In this document: one piece after another, positions 42,585-53,569 of the stretch
Layout of the letters: the number at the start of each line of letters is the position of its first letter
Numbering within the stretch: the first letter of the stretch is position 1
From: Odontocerum albicorne
Taxonomy: Eukaryota; Arthropoda; Insecta; Trichoptera; Odontoceridae
Reading direction: 5' to 3'
Length of the DNA: 64,000 bases
Assembly: GCA_949825065.1 (NCBI GenBank)
Contig: OX463864.1
Coordinates: 14,335,327 to 14,399,326 of the forward strand
Position numbers and translations under genes: made by a program
The notes under the pieces: generated by a model
Told to the model about the DNA's origin: nothing
The model's database searches: none
Seen by the model: the letters and a program-made list of their open reading frames with translations, nothing else

Positions 42585-42965
42585 ATCAATGTATGACAGA
42601 ATACGAAACGAAGTGATAAGGGATGAATGTGAACTTAAGGCTGATGTGTTGAGTAAAATAAAGAAAAGCACGATGAGATCATTTGGGCATGTGGAACGAA
42701 TGAATTAAGAAATACTAACAAAACAGATATATCATATAAAGCAAATGCGAGTGAACGGAATGTAAAGAAGGTTGGAAAGCATGGTTGACTGATGTGAATG
42801 ATATTAATGAAAGAAAGAAACGTAGAAAGTCAGAAAAATCGTACAAGTTGTATAAGGATCTGTATGAATGTAGAAGAGGCTAAGGATGTGTGTCGAGATA
42901 TGGAAGTAGACACTCTATCCCTATCCGCCGACTCCGACAAGGAAATGACGTGATGGTACGTATGT
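42585..42965 (+). mobile_element. LINE-D 3' end, good copy
   Basis: MYDRIRNEVIRDECELKADV then LSKIKKSTMRSFGHVERMN, stop, and a degenerate body down to GACGTGATGGTACGTATG. Confidence 0.8.
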
Positions 42966-43465
42966 TTATCGATATTTCAAATAAACAAAAAGGTATGTTG
43001 GGTTCTTTTTGCATATATACGTCCAACTTTGAGGAACACATTACACGTCCAAATAGCCACTTACTTCCAATAGAGTTTAAAACTAACAATGTCAAAGTGG
43101 ACTCCATCAAGTTAAAAAACGGCATCTTAAACAGAGCGAATGAGTACAAAGTTTTTATTGTTATCGGGATATTATCCTTTGAAGGACTCCCATTCAATCG
43201 GTCACTTTCTACATAAGTCTACCAAACTGGATACGAACAGATGGGACACTTAAAATTTGAACGGCGATTCGCGTCGTTCAACCCTCTTACTGCTTTGATG
43301 AATTCCTATACTCGGAATATTTCAACAATATTAAATGCTTAATTGAAGAATTCTGCCATTAAGGCAGTTTTTTCTCTGATAATAGAAAAGTTACGAGTAT
43401 TATCGGGCGGCGCGTAGTGATAGGAAATAAAGGTAACATGTCATTGAAACGTGTATACTCGAACC
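42966..43465. other. Unassigned; possible SINE-2 scrap
   Basis: 43215-43270 (CCAAACTGGATACGAACAGA, GGGACACTTAAAATTTGAA) faintly matches SINE-2. The 108-residue plus ORF (42890-43216) and its antisense show no domain. Confidence 0.35.
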
Positions 43466-43735
43466 GCACAGTATTTATTTATTTATTTTAATACAATGTA
43501 CAATATTTTATCGACCAATCAAAAAGGTTACAAAATTTAGAATTTTGAGTGCACATATAAAAACAATTTGTCACAAAAAATATAAACATTTACATGAATC
43601 ATACACAAAAAAATATATCAAAAAGCAGTACGCGTTAAGCCCAATCTTTCACTGTCAAATTTGATGGGCACCAATATAGGGCGAGCCCAGCCACGGGGAT
43701 ACCAGATGTTTTTCAGCCCACACCTATGAACACGT
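43466..43735 (-). mobile_element. LINE-A 3' end
   Basis: Begins at the TATTTATTTATTTATTTT tail and includes GGCACCAATATAGGGCGAGC then CCAGCCACGGGGATACCAGA and TTTTTCAGCCCACACC. Confidence 0.75.
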
Positions 43736-43789
43736 AGAACAAGAAGATAAAAAAAAACACAGAAAATAAATAGATGACAAAAAAAATAT

Positions 43790-43930
43790 CATACATTCAA
43801 GAGAGAAGACATTAAAAGGTCCGGGCTCATCCCACAAACATTCCCCCGACTAAGATACACCCCACCAATGTAGGGCGAGCCCGACCGCAAGGGCATCGGG
43901 GGGCTTCCATCCCCACACTCCCGCATATCT
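43790..43930 (-). mobile_element. LINE-A fragment, second copy in tandem
   Basis: GGTCCGGGCTCATCCCACAA, CCCCACCAATGTAGGGCGAG then CCCGACCGCAAGGGCATCGG. Confidence 0.75.
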
Positions 43931-44289
43931 AGATTAAAGAATAAATAAAAAAACAAAAACGTATGGCAGAAAACAAAATAAAAAGTAAACCCACATATAT
44001 CACCTCAGGTTAACTGTCAGCAAGAACGAAAAAAAGAAAAGCTTCAAATGAGTCCAAATTTTACAAAATGGCAAATGGGAAATGAAATAGTTAAAACAAC
44101 ATTGAAATAGTTAGGCAGTAATACATTGAAATAGTTAAGCAGTTTTAAAAGAATGAATGAGAAGATAACGCACAAACACGTACGCACAATCCCCGATTCA
44201 CCACCAGCGTTATATTTTTCTGTTTAACTGTCGCATTTATATCGCTTAATATCCCGAAAAAATAATCTTCAAGGATTTCTTAGCTTAAT
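43931..44289. other. No recognised feature
   Basis: A-rich sequence with local ATTGAAATAGTTA repetition near 44103-44135. Confidence 0.4.
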
Positions 44290-44530
44290 TTAGGCATATA
44301 GGAATAAATAAAGAAAGACTAACAAACCATATATACAAGTGCAAATGTGAGAGGAACATGTGATAAATAAAGACCAGGAAACGCAAGAAAAGAAATCGTA
44401 AGAGTTGGATGATAAGGTGTATGGATGTGGAAGAGGCAAAATATGTGTGTCAATATAGGAAAGTCTGGCGCTCTGTTTTATCTGCCTATTTCAGCAGGGA
44501 AACGGCGTGATGGTATGTACGTGTATATAC
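44290..44530 (+). mobile_element. LINE-D 3' end
   Basis: AACCATATATACAAGTGCAA, AGAGTTGGATGATAAGGTGT, ATGGATGTGGAAGAGGCAAA, TCTGGCGCTCTG, ACGGCGTGATGGTATGTACG. Confidence 0.7.
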
Positions 44531-44533
44531 ATA

Positions 44534-44591
44534 TTTTCACGCACTATATAAAATAAATACATACGTATTTATTTTATATAGTGCGTGAAAA
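44534..44591. repeat. Perfect 27-bp inverted repeat, 4-nt loop
   Basis: The arm at 44534-44560 starts TTTTCACGCACTATATAAAA. The arm at 44565-44591 is its exact complement, and the loop is ATAC. It directly follows the LINE-D tail. Confidence 0.93.
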
Positions 44592-45711
44592 CACAAACAA
44601 GCTGTATATGCTGACAATATAACAAAGAATAAGCTGAAATATCCCCAATTTAAGATAATAAATCTGCCTAAAAATTGCTATCGGCAGCAAGAGGGTTAAG
44701 GGGTAGTTTTAACCGGGGCACCGGTTAAGCGAATACGAACCGTAACAACTTAAGAACGAATGAGAGGAATTACGGCTTAAGTGTCACGGTCACATTGATC
44801 GCTTTTCCCTTGGATTTGCGGCGCTAATAGTACAAACAAATAATAAAGGTGCCACCCAAAAGTCTTATTCTCCCCCGTCACGTGGTATGAAAAAATATAT
44901 AAATGGCGTTTTGCCATATTTTGCTATTTCCACTCTATCTTCCAGATTCCAACAGAAACTCAACAGAAATCATATGTATGTTTTTAAAAATAACATATAT
45001 ATTTCGAATTTAATAAGATAACGATATGATATTTTTTTGATAAAATCATATTTGAATATATGGACGTTATTATGTGTAAAGAACCCGACCCACAGTTCAC
45101 CTGTTCTGAGACAATTGAGGAAAAATCACGCCGTTTATCGTAAAACAATTATTTTTAAGACGCAATTTAACCATGTAAAACCCATTCAACATCTTTATAT
45201 TTTTTGCAGTTGTGTGACTGACGTATGCTTAAACAATACTATATTTAAAAATAACGAAAAAGATTATTTTACATTTCATACAGGTTTAACCTAATTACGT
45301 TTAATCAAATAACAAAAAAAAAATTATATAAAGTCTTAATACAACATAATGACAACACTAACAATGTTACTCAGTTTCCTGTGAAGTGATTCAGTTTTAT
45401 ACCTACAAAGTATGTTAAGGAGTTCAATTCTCAATTTATCCACCGTGATATAGAATAAATCGATTTTTTTTCAACAAACTCATTCCGTGTGCGGATGCTC
45501 TTAACAGCTCAGTTCGATAATGCGGCACCGAAAACACGATTGTGTAAATAATTTTCCGGTTCATTAAACAAAAGTTTGTCAATGAACAAAAAAAATTCTA
45601 TTTTGCTTGTTGGCAATTTGTACATGTAAAAACCGGTGCGTAAAGATGTTAAAAATTACAGTCAGTAAAATAAGTATTTCAGAGTATTAATGTGTGTCTC
45701 GATATTTCAAA
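44592..45711. other. Unassigned; one low-copy repeat
   Basis: 45050-45125 is shared with 33890-33960. 44690-44880 is less AT-rich (AACCGGGGCACCGGTTAAGC). An 85-residue ORF (45037-45294) is not recognised. Confidence 0.35.
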
Positions 45712-45765
45712 TAAGTTATACCGTTACATAATGTGTTTGATAAAACAAATCACAATATTTGATTT
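45712..45765. mobile_element. Palindromic element P, scrap
   Basis: AGTTATACCGTTACATAATG then TGTTTGATAAAACAAATCAC matches one arm of family P. Confidence 0.55.
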
Positions 45766-46060
45766 GAATGAAACGAAAGTAAGAACAGAGTAAAATAACA
45801 TATATGTTATATCTTATTGGTAGAAACTTTAAAAAAACTAGTAACAACTAAATTAATTTATTTACATAGAAAAATTATAAACTCTGTAAGATTGGTATGG
45901 GATAATAATTGAGCGTTTCATATTATAAATGTGAGAAGAATCAAGTACTGTCACCCATACATAAACTACTTTCTCGTGTTAACACTCGTATTTATATTTT
46001 TCTGTTCAACAGTATAGTCATCTCGTCTTATTAAATAACATATATTATTTATCATTGTCA
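45766..46060. other. No recognised feature
   Basis: AT-rich sequence. Confidence 0.4.
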
Positions 46061-46345
46061 TTTTGTGTTAAGTATAATGAACAAAAGCACTGTGCGAAAG
46101 TTTGGGTATGAAGAACGAATAAATGAAGAAATAAAAAAAAAACGAATATATAGACCAAACGTAAGTGGACGGCGTGGTAGAGGAGGACGAGAAATCGTAT
46201 GAGTTATACGACAAAGTGTATGGATATAAGAGGCAGAAAATGTATGTGTCGATATAGAAAAGTATGGTTTTCTTTCCTCTCTGCTTATCAGTACCCTTAA
46301 ACATACCACCACGTAAGGTAAATGACGTGATGGTATGTAGATATG
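46061..46345 (+). mobile_element. LINE-D 3' end
   Basis: AAAGTTTGGGTATGAAGAAC (RxFGHxER), AACGTAAGTGGACGGCGTGG then TAGAGGAGGACGA, and the tail AATGACGTGATGGTATGTAG. Confidence 0.65.
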
Positions 46346-46362
46346 TTTTTTGGTATCTTATA

Positions 46363-46760
46363 ATCATATCACCGTCGTTGCTAGGCCTCATAGTCGAGAA
46401 TCAATTCATCATTCCGAACTCAATGCAGTTGGATAGCTAAGCTGTGCCTTGAAGTTTTTATTTTGTTTTATTTTCCTTTAAGTGAGCTGTTTGCTGGTAT
46501 GTGAGCGGCATACCAGCAAACTTACCGACCACACCGCTGTACTAACCGCATTCGATGGCACACCGAAATGAAACGACCAGAGCACACCAGCATGTTTTCT
46601 TTCTCTCTTTATAAAAATAATTGATATAATCGAATTCATTCTTATACCCTCGAATACTTGGGGAAAAAATATGCCTACGTCATTCGAGGGGAGAAACACA
46701 CCGCGGAGTTCGAACTGGGGACCTTTCGCACGAACGTCCAGTGCGTTACAGCGCGGCAAT
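46363..46760 (-). mobile_element. SINE-2 copy, near full length
   Basis: In reverse the 3' end is CGTCGTTGCTAGGCCTCATA, the middle is ATACCAGCAAACTTACCGAC then CACACCGCTGTACTAACCGC, and the head is AGTTCGAACTGGGGACCTTT then GTCCAGTGCGTTACAGCGCG. The head in sense orientation gives B box CCAGTTCGAACTC and A-box-like TAACGCACTGG. Confidence 0.75.
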
Positions 46761-47505
46761 ATTTGTAAAATAAAAATATTCAATGACAATAATGAAATCA
46801 TAACTATAAAGCCGTAACTACGACAAGATAAACGGTTTGTTACACACAGGAGTAAGTTCAATAGATTTTAAATTGTTTGATGATGATTATTAATATCCAC
46901 AAGTTCAACAATTTAAACGGGTATTTAGATTAACAGTAGATCGCTGCCTGAATATTGTATATCCGAAGAGCGCCGCTACTCAGGTAGCCGGTCCCGCTGT
47001 CGGTACATAATGCTATGTTATACTCTCCGCTCTCCTTGAGGATTTATATTACCCGGGTACGCGGGCCGCGCTCACACAGCCGGCAAAAAATAGCATACTA
47101 TTCCTATACAACGCAAGAGATTTATGGCCCGCGCACAGAATGTGTCCTGTGCTCTCTCTGTTTACCCCCCTCGCTCCTCTAGCGAGAGTCGCGCATTCCG
47201 CGTACTGTCACATCTCTGTTTCCTGATAACTGTATCGCATTTTGATACTTGTGAATTTGTCAAACAGATTCGCGTGTTCCGACATGGTTTACGAAACAAG
47301 TTTTTATTTTATTTATTGTATACATAACGAACGGCGTTTCGCTATAGGAAACAATGTCAATGGGGCACTTAAACGTATATACAATTTAGATATTTTTAAT
47401 ATAAGTATATATAGTATTCGCCAGAATATCACAACAATATTTAGAAATAGCTAGTACCTAACTTTGTGCTCTCCTTTACTAATATAAATAACGTAATATA
47501 AACAA
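46761..47505. other. Unassigned; GC-rich island 46930-47240
   Basis: CpG and GC rise locally (CCCGGGTACGCGGGCCGCGC, TCTAGCGAGAGTCGCGCATT). No splice, initiator or ORF evidence is convincing. It may be a transposon fragment or a regulatory segment. A 67-residue ORF (47124-47327) is not recognised. Confidence 0.3.
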
Positions 47506-47862
47506 AACATTAAGGACAATACTTTGCCTCTGGAGTTGAGTAACCCTGCATCAACATGTATGAAGCTTTTAATTCTGCAAAGCAACTTGCATCTCGTTCT
47601 ACTAATGAGGCCATGTGTTTTCTATATCTCAATATATCTATCCATAAAATTCCCACAAAATTCTCAAGGATTATTAAATAATTTTAAAACGATGACTGTA
47701 ATTTATTATTACTAATGCTTTTTGTATCTTCATGTTAGTTGAAGATAAATTTTTGTATTTTTTGTCAATAATTTTAAGTACTTGTATAACCTGTCACATG
47801 TTCATTTGTATATAAAGACACTGTTGTGTCGTTAATCAAATAAATAAATAAATAAATAATTT
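47506..47862 (+). mobile_element. LINE 3' end with (AAAT)n tail
   Basis: MYEAFNSAKQLASRSTNEAM is open in one frame at 47556-47615. It is followed by an AT-rich 3'UTR and an AAATAAATAAATAAATAAAT tail, typical of a CR1/Jockey-like element. Confidence 0.5.
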
Positions 47863-47904
47863 CCTAACAGCCCACAATAGTATTTTGGTGCCAACATTGT
47901 TGTA

Positions 47905-48370
47905 TGAGTGCAACGTGGGCCTGAAAAAATATGTAGAGGAGCCAAATACATGTTATAGAAATGCGTGCTTTGAGACGAATACATGGTGTAACAATGTATG
48001 ACAGAATACATAATGAAGTGATTAGGGATAAATGTGAACTTAAGGGTGATGTGTTGAGTAAGATGAAGAAGAGCACACTGAGATGGTTTGGCAATGACTG
48101 AATGAAGAATAATAAAATAGATATATAATTCAAATGTGAGTGGAAGGCGCGTGAGAGGAAGAACAAAGAAAATACGATTAGATCAAGTGAATGATATTGT
48201 GAAAGAATGAAACGTAGAATATCGTAAAAGTTGTATGAGGTGTACGAGTATATCATAGATGTGAAAAAATGCTAAGGATGTGAGTCGAGAGAGGAAAGTC
48301 TGGCGTGCTGTCATCTCTGCCTAACCCGACAAGGAGATGGCGCGTGATAGTATGTATGTACGAGTATATT
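47905..48370 (+). mobile_element. LINE-D 3' end, longest copy
   Basis: MYDRIHNEVIRDKCELKGDV then LSKMKKSTLRWFG with a small deletion, then GTGAGTGGAAGGCGCGTGAG and the tail AGGAGATGGCGCGTGATAGT. Upstream sequence from 47905 (GCAACGTGGGCCTGAAAAAA) extends further 5' than other copies. TACGAGTA octamers occur at 48243 and 48359. Confidence 0.8.
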
Positions 48371-48569
48371 CAAATTAATAAATACATTTACTTACCAAAT
48401 ATGTTTTTTTTCTGAAAATAAGCAGAAGCGGTGGAGTACCTAATCTAATGACCACAGTCACTTTCTTTCTATTCTTCCATTCAACTCATACGAGTATAAA
48501 TTTATGTTGTAATATTTTTAATGTTTCGATAATAATCGGTAATAAATAAATAACAAACACTTGTCAAAC

Positions 48570-49110
48570 AATCCAACAATCTATCCCTTTAAAACCATTG
48601 TTTAATATAATAAGACTGAATAAGTTGAAAGTGTTCGTAATGTGTCGTTTGTGGACGGGTCACTGCGTGGTGGCTAGTCACCTTTACAGAATGGGTATTG
48701 CGGACAATCCCGGCTGCGAGTGTGGTCTGGATGATGAAACTACAGACTATGTAATTTTTCGGTTGTCCTTAGCGAGACAGATTTGATTTACTAAAAGCCA
48801 TATTTTTACCGCGTCCAGTGAATGTTGCGTCTCTTCTTTCTTCGTGGAACTTTTTCCTTTAAAGATAGATTGTCAAATATTTGAAGCTTTATCAGTTAAA
48901 ACTTTTAATTATCTAGAATTGTCATTTTTTTAATTTGGTTTTATTATATTGCCTTATATAGTTGCATAATGACTTTAATTTGGTGGCACAAATCATCCTA
49001 TAGTTCGGAAATTCTAGGACGAGTCCTGTGACAGCTCACAAATTTGCCCCAATACAACCTTGTATAGTTTGGGTGGATTGCCTATTGAGGAGTGTTTTCT
49101 CTCTACACGG
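48570..49110 (+). pseudogene. LINE ORF2 C-terminus (RNase H end/zinc knuckle)
   Basis: CRLWTGHCVVASHLYRMGIA, DNPGCECGLDDETTDYVIF at 48.65-48.77 kb matches the TGH...CxCGxxxETxxHxxFxC tail of Jockey/R1/I-type polyproteins. The final histidine is Y. After a frameshift, DRFDLLKAIFLPRPVNVASL and LSSWNFFL follow. The 3'UTR runs to about 49.1 kb. Confidence 0.7.
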
Positions 49111-49124
49111 CATTTTTATTATTA

Positions 49125-49310
49125 TACATATATACGAGTACTATACCATCATGATATTTCACTGTTGGGGTACACAGAGAAGACAAAGCCTCAGAATTTC
49201 CCTTCTCGACGACACACATTCTTCGCCTCTTCAACACCCATACACGTTCTTATACAACCCATACGATTTATCTGACCCTTCTTTCTAAATATCATTCCCT
49301 TGATCTAACC
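49125..49310 (-). mobile_element. LINE-D tail
   Basis: Reverse: CTATACCATCATGATATTTC, GTTGGGGTACACAGAGAAGA, GACGACACACATTCTTCGCC, TCATTCCCTTGATCTAACCG. TACGAGTA at 49133 interrupts the terminal repeat. A second tail scrap sits at 49390-49440. Confidence 0.65.
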
Positions 49311-49639
49311 GTACTTTAATTAGTCTTAAATTACAATAATAAATTTAGAAATTAGATATTAAACAATAAATTATAAAATATACATATTTCATACCATCAC
49401 GACATATCCCTTTTGTGGTTGGTAGAGAGGAAAAACATTACACAATAGAAAATGTCATGACCCAACTCATTAGGAAACGACCTGTGTTGAGTTGGGAATA
49501 AGGTAAACTGGCAGTACAAGCGAATTAGAGTACAAGAAAGCATATAATGTATAACACTTTTCAAATGTGTATTTAAAACTTTTACTTCTAACAACTCTAT
49601 TTATATCATCTTTATTTTTTATTTTAACACTTATTACAA

Positions 49640-50045
49640 ATATAATCTGACGGGCTTATTGCCAGGCGGCAATCTCTTCCAATCAACCAGACAAAATTAA
49701 ATGAAGCAAGTTATGTGGTCGTATAAACCATTCAAATGACTATCCATCCCCACGAAATCCATAAACACATACCATACGTGAGCATATGCCTACAAAGACG
49801 GACAATTATCCGAACATTCCTTTTCATATAAAGTAAGATATCATAAATCAAAACAAAAGGAAGGGATGGTGGAGAGGAAAGGAAAAGAAAAATCAGGAAT
49901 GAAACACGTTATTTTACTGACTAGAAATTAAGATTTTTTCAGTCGCTTCTTAAAGCATGCCAAAGGACGGAGCGAGTCTTATATTGGTTTGTAACTGATT
50001 CCAGAGTCTCACTGCATGGACAGTAAAGGACGACGTAAAAAATAT
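49640..50045 (-). mobile_element. LINE-I 3' end, copy A
   Basis: Minus strand: FFTSSFTVHAVRLWNQLQTN then IRLAPSFGML, a LINE C-terminus, followed by a 3'UTR that ends in CTGGTTGATTGGAAGAGATT then GCCGCCTGGCAATAAGCCCG. The same block is at 52349-52740. The 3' terminal hairpin is shared with SINE-1a. Confidence 0.75.
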
Positions 50046-50047
50046 TG

Positions 50048-50265
50048 TATTACGCTTTCGTTGTACACAGTTCAATCTGGCGGGTTTATTGCTATGTGGA
50101 AATATCTTCCAACCAACCAGTAAAATGTTAAACATGTTTTAAGAGAAACCAAACTGGATCCTTTTTTTTTCAAGTGTACTAACTGTAATCGAACCTGCAA
50201 CTTCCGGGTTGGGGGGAGACGGACGTCTTACCAACTAGGCCAGATAAGGTCGCCAAATGATATGA
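50048..50265 (-). mobile_element. SINE-1a copy, full length
   Basis: Reverse: TTACGCTTTCGTTGTACACA, TCTGGCGGGTTTATTGCTAT, ACCAACCAGTAAAATGTTAA, TCGAACCTGCAACTTCCGGG, GTCTTACCAACTAGGCCAGA. Confidence 0.85.
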
Positions 50266-50809
50266 TAGATTGTATATACGTTAATTTGCATTCCCTTTTT
50301 AACAGATCCCATATAAATTAATTTCCGTGTTCCTACCAGGTCTACGTAACAAAATCATCAGGTTGACTTTTTTTAAGTAGGCCATTCATGCCTACTTACC
50401 AACATGTGATGAGGCAAAATTTCACCCCTTTTTCTTTTTTTTTACAAAGTTCTTTAAGAGCACATTCATTGCTCCATTAAAAATATAAGTCATTTGTATG
50501 CCCCCAAATAAAAGTCTGGACACGACAAAAACAGAAAATAAATTATTTTTCAGGAAAATCGGCCCGATAATAAAGGCGTTATAAATAACAACAGCAGTAC
50601 ACCTCCCCGTTACAAAAATAATTTACGAACCGTATTAAAACGGGGTTAAACAAGGTACTGTGCGTATTCACTGAAATCAAGGGCGATACCAGGGATAGGC
50701 TAAGGGATGATGAAATCAAGATGCGCGCAATAGAGCTAAAAAAAATAGTGGAAATATGGTTTTATTAATTAATTTAATTTATGATTTTTTTTAAGTCGTT
50801 TGAAAATTA
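50266..50809. other. No recognised feature
   Basis: A GC-richer patch near 50560-50740 (AAGGGCGATACCAGGGATAG) is unassigned. Confidence 0.35.
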
Positions 50810-51045
50810 TAGGTTGCTCTAATTCGTACAAGGACCACACATAACAAAAAAACCTGTGCAAAACGATTTTAAAAATTAAGACATATTCAATAATAATAAT
50901 AATAAAAACTGATATGTTATTCTAAAACATTATAACAAAATATAGCATGTTAAATAATAAAAAAAAATAATAATTACACAAAATTTCAGAGTGTTTTTAC
51001 GTGAAGGAGCTGAGTGACACATGAAACACGTCTTTATTTATCTAA
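50810..51045. repeat. Dispersed repeat R, uninterrupted copy
   Basis: CTAATTCGTACAAGGACCAC, CTAAAACATTATAACAAAAT and GAGCTGAGTGACACATGAAA recur at 56588-57013. There the copy is interrupted by a MITE at the position equivalent to about 50990. Confidence 0.75.
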
Positions 51046-51707
51046 TTTACGACATAACATTGTATAGTATTTTGTATACAAATGCCCATATGACAAGTTA
51101 TACAAGAACTTAAAATTAGTGACAAAATACAAAACTTTATGTTAAACTAACATGTACAGAAGATACAAAATGCAGTAGTTATAATAAATTACAAAGTCAA
51201 TGTTTAAAATTATTTAACATTAATATGTATATTTAAATTCAATATATGTATGATATCTAACGTATAATCACGAAATATAACCAAATTTAGCTAAGTATAG
51301 TAGACTTACGTAATTGTGGAACACTTATTTTATAGTGGTAAATAACTATGAGGACACATACGGTTAAAGAGTGTGATTGCTCTCACTACCTGCCGGCATT
51401 TTCAAAGGCGGGTTGGTTAGAATTTAAGGTAGATAGAACAATTGCGTTGTCTCAGATAATTTTCCGGAACATACAAACCAAGACTGTTCAGGACGGATGG
51501 GCTAACTAAATATCCCCTGAGCAAACAAAAAAGTGGACATCCAATCGAAGAGATCTTCCACTTTTTAATGATCTGTAACTAACCATCCCTAGTAAGAAGA
51601 TACTTGGATAAAGCCAAGGTTTGGCTTATTATACCGACGATAAGCCAAACAACGTTTTCATACCGTCGTAATTATAAGCCAAACCAAGTGATAACACTCC
51701 GAAAACC
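51046..51707. other. Unassigned; small inverted repeat
   Basis: GGTTTGGCTTATTATA near 51620 and TATAAGCCAAACC near 51672 are inverted, with another AAGCCAAAC between. Otherwise nothing recognised. Confidence 0.4.
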
Positions 51708-51800
51708 CCTATCTAACTGGTATGTTAAACAGGTTTTAAATGATAATCAGACTGGAAAGTTAAAAAAATCGAGGTTCTAACGAAAATCAAACATGTACTG
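51708..51800 (-). mobile_element. SINE-1a fragment
   Basis: GTATGTTAAACAGGTTTTAA, then AATCAGACTGG and GAGGTTCTAACGAAAATCAA match the reverse SINE-1a middle and B box. Confidence 0.5.
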
Positions 51801-51862
51801 TATACAATGAAAGTTAAGACTAAACAGTACAATACACATACTCATATATAATGAAGGATTAA

Positions 51863-52090
51863 ACTTACCCCAAAGTCATTCCTGTCCGAACAATGGCAAC
51901 TTTAAAAATTCCTCGAGTCAAGGCAAAAGAACTCTCGTTTGAGCTTGAGTCGGAGAACGCGTAGGGAGTGTTACTATCGTAGTGTTGTATCGGCGCTTGA
52001 TTTATGGGTGAGAGAAATGACTGAGATTATTATCGGCCGTGTAAAGTGCACGAACCCGCGGCGCTAGCGGAGCGGTACAATTACACACCT
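51863..52090 (-). promoter_or_regulatory. Candidate minus-strand promoter and first exon
   Basis: Minus strand: a CpG-rich upstream part (52060-52030, GCTAGCGCCGCGGG), an arthropod initiator TCAGT at 52024-52020, then about 145 nt without repeats, ATG at 51879-51877 (ATGACTTTGGG), and a canonical 5' splice donor GTAAGT at 51868-51863. That would give an exon with 11 coding bases. GCGGCGCTAG is shared with the CpG-rich segment at 21.6 kb. No downstream coding exon is recognised in the window, so the gene is unidentified. Confidence 0.35.
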
Positions 52091-52348
52091 GAATTACTAA
52101 AACAGGGAGATGAGAATCAGCAAAGGCTTTAGAATCAGATTAAGGCTTTCTATAACTAAGAGTGAATATAAGAAACCTTTCCTTTTCTTTTTGGACTCTT
52201 GTCACACTTGATGTACAACTGGAAAGGGTGAATTATTGCAAATGTATTTCATAGCTAAGATCTCCTTAGAGTTCCACAAATGTCCATCTGCCAAATTTTA
52301 TTTTTTATTTATTGAACACTTCATTATAAAAAAATATATTTTGTTTCG

Positions 52349-52740
52349 TGGGTTTATTGCCAGGCGGCTATCTCTTCCAACCAACCACACAAACGTAACA
52401 AAAGGAAGTAATATGGTGGCAAAAATTATTCAAATGATTATTCATCTTTATGAAATTTATAAACATATACATAATAAAACTAAAAGTGAGATATCATCAA
52501 TAAAAAAAAAACCACTTTCATTCCTGATTTTTCTTTTCTCTCCACTATATAACTGACTAGAAATTAATAGTTTTTTCGGTCACTTCTTAAAGCATGCCAA
52601 GGACAGAGTGTTAGACTCGCTCTGAATGAGTCTAACATTGGTTTGTAACTGGTTCCAGAGTCTCAATGCACGGACAATAAAAGACGACGTAAAAAAAACG
52701 ATGAACTTGGAAGATCAATCAACAATATCTGTTTGAGCGT
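52349..52740 (-). mobile_element. LINE-I 3' end, copy B
   Basis: Minus strand SRYAQTDIVD, SSKFI, FFTSSFIVRALRLWNQLQTN, then a 3'UTR ending GCCGCCTGGCAATAAACCC-like. It parallels 49640-50045 along its length, apart from a local inverted duplication near 52600 (GTTAGACTC/GAGTCTAAC). Confidence 0.75.
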
Positions 52741-52842
52741 AACGCGAGTCCATGATCGGAAAGACGCTGAAAATTTTCGGCGAGATAAGAGAGAGCGGCG
52801 TGACAGTTAAGAATATTATAATGTCAGCGTGTTATCATCATC

Positions 52843-53205
52843 ATGTAAGGTGAATGACCTTGCGGTAACGTACTGGACTTCCGTTAGGAAGGTTGCCGGT
52901 TCGAACCTCGCGCTGTGCTTCTCCCCTCGAATTACACAGTTATTTTGTCCTAGTATTCGGGAGTATAAGGATACCTTTGACTTCGGTCATATCTATTCTT
53001 TCAAAAAAGAAAAAAAGGAAAAACATGCCGGTGTACTTCGACCGTCACACTTCGGTGTGCCATCGGATCCAGTACGGCGGTTTGGTCGGTGAGTTTGCTG
53101 GTGTGCAACGACTCACTTACTTAAAGGACAGAAAAAAAGAGAAGAAAACAACTCCTCGAACCTCGACTACGAAACGTGGCCCAGCACCGACATCATCAAG
53201 TATTA
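52843..53205 (+). mobile_element. SINE-2 copy, full length
   Basis: Head: GGTAACGTACTGGACTTCCG (A side), GCCGGTTCGAACCTCGCGC (B box). Body: TTCTCCCCTCGAATTACA, GACCGTCACACTTCGGTGTG, GTCGGTGAGTTTGCTGGTGT. End: GAAACGTGGCCCAGCACCGA. A 146-residue ORF across it is incidental. Confidence 0.8.
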
Positions 53206-53569
53206 TAAAATTCGAGTTTTCTAATAAAAAAAAGTGTGTTCAAACTCCGGAATGTGAATCAGTACCTCCCAGATACATCACAATGCGCATACCACTCCTT
53301 CCAATTTTCCTCGTTATCCATTTCTCTTTATAACTAAGCAAAACTAACTGACAATTTTATATGTAAACGATTTTATACTCGTATATAAACTAACTAACAA
53401 TTTTGTATGTAAACGATTTTATATATAAACTAACAATTTTATATATTTTTTTCATTATATGTAATTATAACAACAAATATAAAGCTTTTGGAACGCTGTT
53501 TCGTAATAAAATATCACATCAAGAGCGCTTCCAATAAGAGACACTGTATAAATGTAGATACAATATATC
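53206..53569. repeat. Short tandem repeat of a 50-bp unit
   Basis: ACTAACTGACAATTTTATAT, GTAAACGATTTTATA occurs at 53343 and again at about 53392, with a third partial. The first unit has TACTCGTA at 53376 where the second reads plain TATATA. Confidence 0.7.

Noticed and set aside
52893..53333. A 146-residue ORF on the plus strand
   Set aside because: It lies across a full-length SINE-2 and is not kept in the other copies.
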